Positions 1 to 10,417 of a stretch of DNA of 64,000 nucleotides are shown here, in pieces; position 1 is the first letter of the stretch, and the number at the start of each line of letters is the position of its first letter. Location of the stretch: contig JACAAK010000008.1 of the NCBI GenBank assembly GCA_025093985.1, positions 806,001 to 870,000 of the forward strand, written 5' to 3'. The stretch is from Calvatia gigantea. Its lineage: Eukaryota > Basidiomycota > Agaricomycetes > Agaricales > Lycoperdaceae. Under the pieces are notes generated by a model, which made no database searches, was not told the DNA's origin, and was given only the letters and a program-made list of their open reading frames with translations. Position numbers and translations under genes: made by a program.

Positions 1-23
1 CGTCCACTTCACCACTCCTCTGC

Positions 24-1058
24 ATGGCTAATCCTACCTTCATTCGTCCGGTATCCGATACCATCGCGAAGACCACCAACACTGTTATCAGCTTGCAGAC
101 GCGAACATCTACTGTAGCATATGTAATTACCATGATCCCTTCAGAGACGGAGTGGAGCGGAGCCCCCACCTTTTCCGAAACCCAACCAGTTGTTGAAACG
201 GAGACGAGTCTTCTTGTAACGGTGTTCACGGTCACTCTGACTCCTGTATTTACCATCACAAAATCAGGGAGCGCGTCAGCAGTAACACCGGGTCTCAATC
301 CCACTTCGCTCCCCTCAGTACTGGAAGCATCACTGCACTCTCCGGGAACTTCTACACCACCAGGCTCCACGTCTTCGGCATCCTCAGCAATGCCCATTGG
401 GACCAGGTTGCCACCCACAATCCCCTCCTCTTCCGTGTCATCATTTTCTGAACCATTGGGTCCCATATCCGCACCTCAGCCGTCACCAACTGGCTTGAAC
501 AGCTCTTCAACGGAATCCCCATTGCTCCCTCCTGGTACAACTAGTCGCAATGCAGAGGGGTCAAATAAAATCCTTGTGCAGGTTCTGCCATCCGTGCTCC
601 TTCCCCTATTCTTGATTATCGTTCTGACGTGCCTCGTCTTTTGGAAGCGTCGAAAGAGGAGACGTTCAGCCACCATGTCGACCCTTGTTCCGTTCACCAA
701 TTCAAGAAGCGCTTCTCGCGCTATTGGTTTTGCAAAAAACGTGTTTGTAATGACGAAGCGGACAGAGACCACAACGGTTATTGGCGAAGAATTTCCGAGT
801 ATCTCGGGAAGATTTGACAATCCCCTTAATCTTCAGCACGGGTATAGGGGTGTCGGGGTGACATCTAGCAACAACCAGATTGAAGAAAGTGCTCTACCGG
901 TGGTCGTTGAAGAACCAGAACTGCCTGCGGCTAGTTCGGATAATCTCGTAGTTCCAGCATCGCGGTCCGAAATCCTGGAACTACAAACTCGACTCGCGAA
1001 TATCGAGGCACGGCGTATATCGTTACCCCCTCCGGATTATTCCTCTGAAAGGGGGTAA
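24..1058 (+). CDS. Single-pass membrane protein with Ser/Thr/Pro-rich ectodomain (start uncertain)
   Basis: The 344-residue frame has a Ser/Thr/Pro-rich first half (about residues 1-180), typical of an O-glycosylated wall-facing region. One strong membrane segment follows at about residues 184-207 (LPSVLLPLFLIIVLTCLVF) and then a basic stop-transfer run KRRKRRR. The tail of about 130 residues is probably cytoplasmic. No signal peptide is visible, and the frame is open back to base 1 with no stop, so the true start or a first exon carrying the signal peptide probably lies left of the window. The topology resembles the wall-sensor-like membrane proteins common in Agaricomycetes, but I recognise no family domain and infer no function. 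Confidence 0.7.
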   Translation: MANPTFIRPVSDTIAKTTNTVISLQTRTSTVAYVITMIPSETEWSGAPTFSETQPVVETETSLLVTVFTVTLTPVFTITKSGSASAVTPGLNPTSLPSVLEASLHSPGTSTPPGSTSSASSAMPIGTRLPPTIPSSSVSSFSEPLGPISAPQPSPTGLNSSSTESPLLPPGTTSRNAEGSNKILVQVLPSVLLPLFLIIVLTCLVFWKRRKRRRSATMSTLVPFTNSRSASRAIGFAKNVFVMTKRTETTTVIGEEFPSISGRFDNPLNLQHGYRGVGVTSSNNQIEESALPVVVEEPELPAASSDNLVVPASRSEILELQTRLANIEARRISLPPPDYSSERG

Positions 1059-1395
1059 TGATGTCAGAGGATGGTTTCGACGCGACCCACATCAATCTTC
1101 TGTGGTGTGACGCCACTATGATCAAGAATATACCTTCGTTCACGACAGTAACCAGCAGATTGAACTATGTTTATTGGACTCCTTCCTCTAGACATATATC
1201 TACGCGTATTCCAGGATCGGTAGATTTCAAAATTTCTATGTACAGTCTGGGGTGTTGCGTGGTTGTAATCGAGAGGCATAATGCGGGTATCGTGGTGATA
1301 CAAAGGGGTGTCAGAATAGTAATCATATCCAGTGAGTCACGCGGTGGATACAGAGCGGTGGATACAGACACACGAGTTCACGATATGTATGCCGG
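1059..1395. other. Gap between convergent genes
   Basis: This stretch lies between the stop of the membrane-protein gene (+) and the stop of the first BCS1-like gene (-). A 151-codon open frame crosses it on the plus strand, but it has no recognisable domain and overlaps the BCS1 3' end antisense, so I do not call it a gene. I see no terminator-like structure. Confidence 0.5.
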
Positions 1396-3607
1396 TCAAT
1401 TCTCGTTCGACGTAATTGCAGAAGTGGACTCGGTGATCGTCCAAGAGTCCGAGTCTGATCCTTGTGTAGAGCCGGGTGATTGTGTTATGGGAGCTTCGCC
1501 AGGCCGGTTTTGATTCGTATCTCCGGGCTTACTCACCTCCGTACTTGGTTCATTCTCCGTTTTTCCTTCAGGCTCCGTAGCTGTCTCCATCTTCCTCAAC
1601 GTCGACTGCAACTTCTCCACCTCCAGAGCATCTCTCCTTTTTTGCGCCTCTTCCTGTTTAGCTTTCTTCTTCGCTTCAAGCTCAGCCCTCTCTTTAAGTG
1701 TACCATCCACCCAATCCTTCACCTCTTCTACCGCCTTCTCGGGTTTGAATTTGCAAGTCAAGAGGAATCCCTGAAGCTCAGCCGTCGTAAACGTTTTCTC
1801 TGGAATTCGTTCGGCAAATTCATTGGCAAGAGAATCAATCAGAAAGGCCTTATCCTCATCTGAAGTCCCTTCCTTAGCAGATTCTGGGGTGCAGTGGGAG
1901 AGGGGGAAAAAGCGTTTGTAAAGAGCGGCAGCTTGTTGTTTCGTAGAATGGTAATACTGAATCTTCTTGTCGATTCGACCTGGACGAATGAGAGCATTAT
2001 CGAGATCCTCGATATGGTTGGTCTGAAATTTCATCAGTGAGCGAATACAATTTATGAAGGGGTGGACCCGACCGTAGCAAAGAGCAAAATTCCCTCTTGG
2101 CTTGCGACACCATCGAGAACGTTTAGCAATCCGGATAGTGTTACACTACTTTTTGGAGGTCCCGGTTGATACATTCCGAATGATGGGTTGGGAGTACCAT
2201 CATTACTCAACGCCTCCTCGCTGCGCGAGAACGCGCAGTCGATATCTTCCAAGAGGAAAATTGACCGTTTAGGGATGGTTCCTACAGCTGTGGCAAGCAT
2301 TGAATCGTCGATTCTGAGAGCAGACGCTCAAAAAAGTGTTATGTATGGCAGTCATATAGGTGCTCACCCGCTGGCCGCCAACGACAACGAATAAATTTCG
2401 AGCCCGAGTTCGCCAGCCTAATATTCTCGGTCAGGGGCCCTTGCGTCCACACCTGAATGTTAATAACGCACTAAAGCATATATTGTTGAGGCTATGAGGG
2501 TTGAGGTGATTAATTTCCCCCGTAGTCTTGTTAAAAACACTCACTTTTACCAGACCCAGGAGGACCGTAAAGAAGAAACCCACGACGATAAGGAATACCG
2601 GCTGTCTGATACCATTCCTCCATGCTCAAAAACTCACGGGCATCGGCGACTAGGGAATCAAGAACGCCAGCCTCAAGGATAACCGAGTCAAGTGAACGAC
2701 GAAGCTTGCGTTTGCACTCATTCCAATAAAAGGGATGATAGGACCGCTATAGGCAAACACTTCAGCACCCAGTTTTACGATATGAGCAGTGACAACGCAC
2801 CGCGGTGGATGTGTGAATGATGACATGAGGTTGACTCATTTCTGTGTATTGGTTCCTGGCATATTCTACTAAATCCGAAACGACCGAAACATCTCTTGTG
2901 TAGACTCTGTGCACGATATGTCAGTCTTCAGATTTTACAGAGTATAGCACAAGACTCACGTTAGGTAGACGGTCGATGAGTTTACGGTCCGCTCCGCTTG
3001 AAAGTCGTAAGAAGGTTCATGAACGTTCCTTGTGATCTCTATCCAATATCCGTTCCATCTAAACACCTGAGGTCTTTTATAGGTCGGAACATATTCAGCG
3101 TGTTCGCTGTTATGCCCTTTGGAAATTTCTGACGGCTGCACGCCGTTTTTCCTCTGCAAAGTCTTTGCGCTGATCTTGAAGTTCCACGAGTGTCTCCACA
3201 CTTGTTCCTTCGACTAATAACAGGCATGAATGAGTGGCACGAGTCGTAGGTTATGTATATGAACAAGGGCCTTACAAGGAACGCCATAATCCAGTCATAC
3301 GCAGGATCACCCTCATGGAACTCCGCAGTCAGCGAGTACTCTGTAGATACCTATCAGCACCCATCCCGATGACAGCCCCCTGTCAAGGGCGTATGAAAAA
3401 GAAAGAACACGAACGAAACCTCCAGCGCTCAGAAACCCAACCATATGCGTCCCTCCCCATCTCAAGCAACCACCCCATAACAAACACCGTCAACGTCCCA
3501 AGAATACCTGTCCTTCTGCCTGGAAACCAGGACGCGATCATCCCAAAACTCAGAAGTTGACTGAACAAAGGCGATTGTCCACCATATCTATCGACGGGGG
3601 AGTCCAT
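1396..3607 (-). CDS. BCS1-like AAA ATPase, copy a (nine exons)
   Basis: Predicted 585-residue AAA+ ATPase of the BCS1 type. Exons by splice sites and phase: 3607-3415, 3340-3276, 3213-2960, 2906-2801, 2746-2545, 2491-2472, 2417-2368, 2313-2073, 2022-1396; all phases close. Exon 1 holds a hydrophobic segment ([13 protein letters not shown]), as expected for the membrane anchor. Exons 2-4 form the BCS1_N region ([18 protein letters not shown]). Walker A is GPPGSGK plus TSTIYAL, spliced over a 20-nt microexon. Walker B is [11 protein letters not shown], and the arginine-finger region is RPGRIDKK. The tail is Lys/Glu-rich and probably coiled coil. The start at 3607 was chosen to align with copy b; an upstream ATG at 3703 is less likely. 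BCS1 in yeast translocates the Rieske protein across the mitochondrial inner membrane. Agaricomycetes carry many diverged paralogs whose roles are unknown, so a mitochondrial role here is inference. Confidence 0.88.
2472..2491 (-). other. 20-nt microexon inside the Walker A region (copy a)
   Basis: The exon encodes TSTIYAL. It joins a leftover A from the exon ending GPPGSGK (donor GTGAGT) to the exon starting AGEL (acceptor TTAG). It is bounded by an upstream ATAG acceptor and a downstream GTGCGT donor. Without it the P-loop loses the Thr after Lys and the frame breaks, so it must be included in any gene model. The paralog has an equivalent exon of the same length at 6155-6174. Confidence 0.88.
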
Positions 3608-4479
3608 GAAGCGCTTATGAATCAAAATGAGCCAAGAAGAGTAGAACTGGTGAGTAGGGTATTGAAAGAACGCCTTGCGGGCAGGGGCTCTCTTTATACA
3701 CAACCGTCGAACCTAGAATTATCGGAGTCCCTGAATTGTGCTCCAAGTCAATAGTAATCACGGGTCGAATGGCGGTGTTGTGATCAATATTCAACGTGCG
3801 ATGAACACGAAGAAGCCTCGAGCGCACGCATCTATTTCTACCCTTGGCGCACATGTGCTCTGACAACTACCCCAAACTTCCACGGGTCGGAAAATAGCCA
3901 CCCGCTCGTTCCAAAAACATTCAAAAGGAGTTTTGGTTTCCCTAGAACATGCGTGGATTCAGGTCTTTCAGGTTTGGGAGCCATCTAGAATCAGCTTAAG
4001 GCCACGCCACACTCAAGCGCCGGTGCACTCGATGTAGTTCCGTGGTTGCCGTATCGGTGCCATTAAAACCGCCCCATTATGTACAATTGGGGTATCAGAT
4101 CTAGAACAAGTGGGGAATCCGTGGACTGCTATGCGTCACACAACCCTGCGGAAGGTAGCAAGGGCCATAGTCACACCAATGGGTCAATGTCCTCCGGACC
4201 CTGAATCACAATCAACCTCGCTTTCGCCCATTGATGTTGAAGCTGAAGGCACAGAACTACCGCGGTTGGTCTAAATCGTGTTATCGTTCTGGTATTGCAG
4301 GTCCAAAATTCTAAAGCTACGGATATCGCCTGCTGATGTCGGGGTACATATATCACAATCACCCCCAAAGCATTCCCGAGAGCGGTGATGACGTCAAGGC
4401 GTCATAGCTGAAGGTAGCCTCGCCAAACGGATCTTGAGCTTGATTAGTGTCCTCGACGATTCCTCGCCCTTTACTTATA
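3608..4479. other. Intergenic, upstream of BCS1 copy a
   Basis: This is presumably the promoter side of BCS1 copy a. Short open frames on both strands have no recognisable content. I see no clear TATA box, repeat or RNA gene. Confidence 0.45.
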
Positions 4480-4740
4480 CTTGTGTTTAATTCTCCATCC
4501 TTCCTTCATTCAAAATTTCAAACCCTGCAACCGTTTCCATCTTCCTCAACGTCGACCGCAACTTCACCTCATTTGCACCTCTCTTCTGTGCGTTCTCCGT
4601 TTTACTTACCTTTTTTCCCCCTCGAATTCCGCTTTTCTTTTTCACCGTGTCATCCGCCCCATTCTTTCACCTCTTTCACCGCCTCCCTCCAGTTTGAATT
4701 CTTACACTTAGAAAGGAATTGCTGAAAGCTTAATGATCTG
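4480..4740 (-). pseudogene. Relic of a third BCS1-like gene (C-terminal coding part)
   Basis: The plus strand here repeats, with many changes, the sequence covering the C-terminal exon of BCS1 copy a (about 1550-1780). The shared stretch around 4530-4555 reads CCATCTTCCTCAACGTCGAC and is followed by matching pieces over the Lys/Glu-rich tail and the segment before the AELQG motif. The reading frame is destroyed. It lies between the two intact copies in the same orientation, so a third tandem copy probably once stood here and only this fragment is left. No AAA core motif is visible around it. Confidence 0.65.
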
Positions 4741-5036
4741 CACAGCCAGGGTTCAACGAATTTCTCTGACGGCTACATCAAGTTCCTGGGGGGTGGACAG
4801 CGCTCACCTTAAATTAGCATCAAAGGCGGAAATATTCCAGCGCCTCATATATTCCGAGCACTTGGGTACTAGAACCTAACTCCATTGCCACCGCATCATA
4901 TAATAAAAGAATTATGGTCATTAGGCGTAAGGGTATCATAACAAGTCAAGCATCCGTACTATATCTGCGAGCGCCCAAGAACCCCTCCATGACATCACAA
5001 GAAAATAATAAGCGGCTTTAGCCACACTAACGGTAA
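4741..5036. other. Short intergenic stretch
   Basis: It lies between the BCS1 relic and the 3' end of BCS1 copy b. I see nothing I can name. Confidence 0.4.
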
Positions 5037-7380
5037 TCACTGATCAACTTCTTTCGAGTCATGAACCCCATTCAGTTTCGGCTCTGCAGAATCCCCATTA
5101 ACAACCCTGGTATCACTTACACCATTCACCTGCTTCGCGATAGTGGGAGGCGCGACGAACCCACTCCCATTCACCGGCTTCGCAACAGTCGGTGGTGGCG
5201 GAGTATCCACTCCCCCAGAGACACCATTGATTCCCAGTGGTCCATTCATCTTCGCGAACGTATTCTGGAACTTTTCCACCTCCATCTTCTCCATCCGTTC
5301 GGCTTGTTTTCTCTTCTTCGCCTCAATCCTCATCTCCTTCTCCTCCCTTTGTCTTTTCTCAGCGTCCGCCCACTGCTTCACTCCCTTCGCAGCCTTCTCT
5401 GGCATCATTTTACATGACAAGAGGTAACCCTGCAGCTCAGCGGTCGAAAATTCATGGTCGGGTACAGAAGCAGTGAATTCTTTGTTGAGTTGCGCGAGGG
5501 CTGCGAGTTTCTGTTCCTCTGTGGCAGATTTCTCATCGGAAGAGGAGACGAGGGATTCCGGAGTGACGTGTTTGACTGGGTAGAATCTGTCGAAGAGGGC
5601 GGAAGCTTGTTGTTTTGTTGCGAGATTATATTCCACCTTTCTGTCGATGCGGCCTGGGCGGAGGAGAGCAGCATCGAGGCTATCGACGTAGTTCGTCTAT
5701 CGTGCCAAATTAATACTGAGGTCGGACCGAGGGGGACAGAAAAAATTTACTGTGGCAAAGAAAATCTTGCCCTCTTCACTCCCGACACCATCGAGAATGT
5801 TCAATAGCCCGGAAAGCGTGACAGCGGACCGGCGGCCGCGCTTCCTGGAAGAGCCGACAACCATACCGGGGTGGTAAGGAAAGCCGAAACCTTCATCTTC
5901 ATCGTCTTCTCGTGAGAATGCGCAGTCTATGTCCTCAATGAGGAGGATGGAGCCTTTGGGAACGGAGGAGACAGCTTGCTCGAGGAAGGTATCATCCACG
6001 CTAAGTAAATAGGTGAGCATCGTGCCAGAAAAAGAAGTGGAATGGACCTTACAAATGAGCGGCTAAGGAGATGGAGTAAATTTCCATTCGTAGTTCTCCA
6101 GCCTACATGAGAGAGGTTAGTCTTGATTTTGGGGATCATAACAGATCGTCTTACAATCGCATGAATCGTTGAACCTAATTTCGTAGGTCAAAAACAGAAG
6201 CAAGTTTTGGAAAGAAACCTACAACTCACTCTTTCCGGTTCCAGGTGGCCCATATAACAAGTATCCTCGGCGATGTGGGATTCCTGCGCTCATATACCAG
6301 TCCTCCATTTTCAAGAAGTCTTGGACATCAGCGATAAGCGACTCTAACGTAGCATCAGGCAAAACAATCGAGTTGAGTGGCCGACGAGGCTTCTGCTTGA
6401 CATTATTCCAGTAAAACTTTGGTCCATAGCTATGCTGAAAGAGGCGCATTCAGCCAATCCGCTACGCATGTACAATGAGAGTCCTGAGACTTACAGCGGT
6501 GACAGAGTGCACAATGACATGTGGCCTGCTGACTTCAAAATACTTTTTCTTGGCTTCTTCGACAAGCCTAGAAAGAACGTTCATGTCAAGGGTATAAATC
6601 CTAAAACAAACACCCAAGCTGCATTAGCACCAATCCAACGCTCTACCAACCAAATAAAAATGAGTGGGCTCACGTCAGCCAAATTGAAGCTCCCGGGGGA
6701 CCTCCCCCAGGACCAAATGCCATCATCTGGCTTCCCTGTGGTTTCGTACGTTTAATCTCGATCCAATAGCGTTTCCACCAAAATAGTTGTGGGAGATCAT
6801 ATGTGGGAACGTATTCGGCGCTGCCGACAACTTGGGCATCCATTCCTGTGCTGGCAGAGTCGATACCCCAGCGACGTTGGGAGGATTTGGCGGAGACTCG
6901 AAAATCACGGGATCGGCGCCAAACCTTCTCTTGTGTCTAGTGAACGAAAGGTGTGAGTAACTACAGGCATGGAGAAGAGATTGGAGGGAGGGCGTACAAT
7001 GAAGTTAATAATCCAATCATATGCCGGATCTCCTTCATTGAACTCCGCCGTGATGGAATATTCTAAATCCACATCAACAATCAATCAGTCAATCAAGCTA
7101 TATCGAAAAAAAAAGATTCAGAACAAGAGAGAGAACACGTACGAAGTCTAAAGCGCTCAACAACCCACTGCACAAATCGCCTCCCAAATTCCACCAACAT
7201 ACCCAACAAAAAGAGCTTCAACCCACCCCCACCGACACCGTCCCCACCACCACCAGTAAACAATGAAGCGAACATTGACAGACCGAATATACGCGTGATC
7301 GATGAGAAATCGAACATTCCACCGCTCGAATAAGAGGGGGGCGCGCCAAAATCAAAAGAGCCTGGAATGGCGGGATTCAT
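5037..7380 (-). CDS. BCS1-like AAA ATPase, copy b (nine exons)
   Basis: Predicted 618-residue paralog of the neighbouring gene with the same exon plan: 7380-7143, 7062-6998, 6936-6674, 6600-6495, 6434-6230, 6174-6155, 6102-6053, 6000-5751, 5696-5037; phases close throughout. Exons 2, 4, 6 and 7 have exactly the same lengths as in copy a (65, 106, 20, 50 nt). Features in order: a Gly-rich N-terminus with a hydrophobic anchor (LKLFLLGMLVEF), BCS1_N (AEYVPTYDLPQLFWW), Walker A GPPGTGK plus SSTIHAI over the microexon, Walker [16 protein letters not shown], arginine-finger motif LLRPGRIDRK, and a charged tail with Pro/Val-rich repeats. The AAA insert after Walker B is rich in Arg and Lys (SRKRGRR). 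The start at 7380 is the first ATG of the frame. Function beyond a membrane-anchored BCS1-type ATPase is not known. Confidence 0.9.
6155..6174 (-). other. 20-nt microexon inside the Walker A region (copy b)
   Basis: It encodes SSTIHAI between GPPGTGK and AGEL. It has an AATTAG acceptor and a GTAAGA donor. Same length and phase as in copy a. Confidence 0.88.
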
Positions 7381-8509
7381 GAATGGATACAGTTTTCGAT
7401 ACAGTTTGGCGTCGCAGTGTGTGGTGCGTTGGGAATGCGAATGCGAGTGTGAATGTATAGGTCGCGCAGGGATTGGGGAGTCGTGTCGTTCTGAGTGAGT
7501 GAATGGGGTCGCTGGGGTATGAAAGTCGAGGTATCTAGGTGCGCAGAGGAGGCAAAGGGCACGCCTGTGATATATCCCTCACTCCTAGATTTAACATAGA
7601 AACGAAGCACAACGCGTGTCCATCATATGCCAAATGGGAACCATAGTGTGAAACATGTGGACTTACCCGTAGAATGACTCCGTTTGCGCTCGCCTCAACC
7701 CCAATCTTCTTCACGAGGTGAGGGGAAAGGAGAATATGCACGAGTGACCGGGACTGTGAGAGAGAAGTTTTCACCCAGAAACCCGAAGGAAGCACGGGGA
7801 AGCGAGAAGCACGCGCACGCAAATTTCCTTTAAAAAGCTTTAATATATGCCAAGCTTGCCCTGGGCGTCTAAGTCAGCCAAAGACCAACTGGACGACGTG
7901 CGGCATGCTAGGGAAGTGTGAGAATTCACGAATCACTTACGGACCCTGGTATGACAGAAATCAAGTCACAACACCCATTCAAATATTCATCTGGAGAAGT
8001 ACAGTAGAGGACGGTGTGCTTCGACAACCGCACTTATTAACAGTCACATGCTGTTGCGAGTTTGGACGGAATCATTTCATGAAGACTTGTGACCCGGTGG
8101 TACAACTCAGAAGGTTCAAGGCGAATGGGGCGAGGACAAAAAGTGACTGGACGTTGAGGACAAAAATAACTCAACAACTTACTGACGTGGAAAAAGAAGA
8201 CATAGGTTAGAACATCATGCACTTCGTACTCGCTTCCGCTCTCCCCATGACATATCCCATGTTTCTGGTAGACACTAGCAGCCACCGTTATGCCGAATGC
8301 TTCAGAGGGAATGTTAACTTCGTAAAACCTCCGGAAATTTCTTCAACGTGGGCACACAATTCGTCAATAACATGATATGACCGTCTCGTGTTGGTAATTT
8401 ATTGACTGCGGAAAAGAGACCGCTCAATACGACGCGCTATACATACTTGCCGAAATGACACAGTAGACACTGGCCTCTGACATGTATCATATTGACTCGT
8501 GGATCCAAT
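7381..8509. other. Intergenic, upstream of BCS1 copy b
   Basis: This holds the 5' side of BCS1 copy b. The small open frames in it (for example 7905-8210 plus, 8037-8285 minus) overlap each other and show no domain. No promoter element stands out. Confidence 0.4.
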
Positions 8510-9032
8510 ACTCATATGTAAAACGTCTGTTGCTCGCAATCTCGCAGGAAACATGGAGGTTGATACCAACTGACTCGAAATGCAAAATAGACCGCCTGAA
8601 AAGATCATTTGCTGCTCGAAGCGGAAACATTAAGCCCCCAACAGAAAACTGAAAGCACCCTCCCCGAGAGGCCCCCGTGCAGTAGTACCAGCAATTGGAC
8701 GTTATCCCAACCGAAGTACCCATGATACCGAAGAACGCACCACCTAAGAAAGTAGCACATGGCCATTGCACTCTCACTGGTTCCGGAAAGACCAGAGGGC
8801 AGGACAGCGCATTCGTGCGCCGCCGATCTCGAAGCCGCTGGCCCAACTCCAAGCAAGGCCTCACCGGAACCAACATTCCCCGTACTTGGGCGACTCACGA
8901 GAGCCGGGACGCCTTAATGTGGTTGACCAAAAATAACTCACCCACTCGTCACTGGCCCTACAATTGCCCATCTTTCATGTTATCCTACTTATTATGATGT
9001 TATTTTCCTACAAAGCACTAGAACTGCCTGGT
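8510..9032. repeat. Diverged tandem repeat, copy 1
   Basis: The first of three head-to-tail copies of a segment of about 0.5 kb. Landmarks shared with copies 2 and 3 are the block CCATGATACCGAAGAA near 8720 (CCATGACACCGAAGAA in copy 2), a stretch near 8820 beginning CGCCGATCTCGAAGC, and ATTATGATGTTATT near 8990. On the minus strand all copies keep FFGxMGT, so the unit may derive from a gene, but no copy has an intact frame. Confidence 0.65.
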
Positions 9033-9044
9033 AATTATATTTAA

Positions 9045-9560
9045 AGCGCCCGTTGCTCGCAATTTCGCAGGGTATATGGAGATCACTACCAACTGACCCG
9101 AAACGACAGGTCAAAGCAAAATATCAGATCAAAAATCTTCAGCCTAAGCTTCTGTGATAATCGAAGGTACCCTCTTCAGAGAGCCCCCGCGCAGTGATAC
9201 TACCAGTCCGGACGTTTTCCCAGCCGTTTGGTACCCATGACACCGAAGAATGTACCACCCAAGAAAGAACTCCATCGTTCCTGTTCATGATCGTTACACT
9301 CATTGCGTCCAAAAGCACCAGAGAGCAAGACGGAAAGCCGCCGGCTCAAACTCCACGCAGCAAGCACGCCTCACACCGCCACCAACAATTCCTGGAAGTG
9401 GCCCAACAAAAATACTTGAGTGACGAACTTGGTAGGAACGCATATGATAAGTGTGGTCGACTAAAAATAATTCACCCACTCGTTACTAACCCCACGATTG
9501 CCCATCTGTCATCTTATCCTATTATGGTGTTACATACCGTAGTAACGCTGGGCGTTAACT
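9045..9560. repeat. Diverged tandem repeat, copy 2
   Basis: Matches copy 1 along its length with many substitutions and small gaps: GCTCGCAATTTCGCAGG at the left end, the CCATGACACCGAAGAA block near 9236 and TTATCCTATTATGGTGTTA at the right end. Confidence 0.6.
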
Positions 9561-9564
9561 TGTT

Positions 9565-9900
9565 TCAAAATTCAAAATCCCAACCGAAGTGCCCATGACA
9601 CCGAGGAATGGAAATTCCTGTCGATGGTCATGACGCTCTCACTGGATCCGGAAGAATAAGTACGTGTAAGTTAAGGACAATTGCACCTATCTTCGCCGCC
9701 GATCTTTGAAGCGCTGGCCGGGACCAACCATCTCCTCAAGCAGCTCCACATGAATACTATGAACACTCAAATGACGAAAGTTCATATTTGCAAACCCCAC
9801 AAACGTGAGCTAACCAAAAATAAACCCCAGTATCGCATCCTTCATCTTAACCTAAGTACGTACTCATTATGATGTTATTCTCCTAAGCACTAAAACTACA
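9565..9900. repeat. Diverged tandem repeat, copy 3 (partial)
   Basis: Starts within the unit (ATCCCAACCGAAGTGCCCATG) shortened at its left end relative to copies 1 and 2, and ends with CATTATGATGTTATTCTCC as copy 1 does. Confidence 0.55.
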
Positions 9901-10417
9901 AATAGCCACCGCTTTTGCAACCATTAGTATCTGCGGGCCGGTATGTGGGAAAGACCCGCCAACAGCTCCTCCAAAATCAAATCAACAGCAATTGCTGCCA
10001 AAGAAACGGTAACCTACGACTACGACTACCTAACTACTACTACACGCATAAACGAATTTGCATCATTAGAAAGCTGCATGGCCCGTCATAAAAAAGCAAA
10101 ATTTCCGTGAATGCAAATATTGATTGCTCCAAAAGAATCAATGTTGAACGTTGAACATGAACAAAAATAAAGTAGTAAAATGAATCCGGCTTGGGTTTGG
10201 GTAACGAGGAGGAGCCGGGGGAAGCGAAGAGGTAGCGGAAGAGAAGAGCGGACTCGGGAGCCGAACTAATTCCGGTGAAAAGGAAAAAAAAAAAACGGCT
10301 CACAAAGACTACATACTCCCAACGCTAATAGTACTCTCCCTCACCTTCCCCTTCCCTTCCTGATGGGAATCTTCACCACTCATACTCGACAGCTGATGTG
10401 AATTTGACACGACAAGT
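9901..10417. other. Intergenic with simple-sequence runs
   Basis: Contains a short (ACTACG)-like run near 10015-10045 and an A12 run near 10282-10295, which lies just beyond the 3' end of the minus-strand gene at 10418. No gene seen. Confidence 0.4.

Noticed and set aside
1058..1513. 151-codon plus-strand frame as a gene
   Set aside because: No domain, overlaps the BCS1 3' exon antisense, composition not coding-like.
2425..2545. Apparent loss of the Walker A Thr and an in-frame stop in BCS1 copy a
   Set aside because: Resolved once the 20-nt microexon at 2472-2491 was found; all phases then close.
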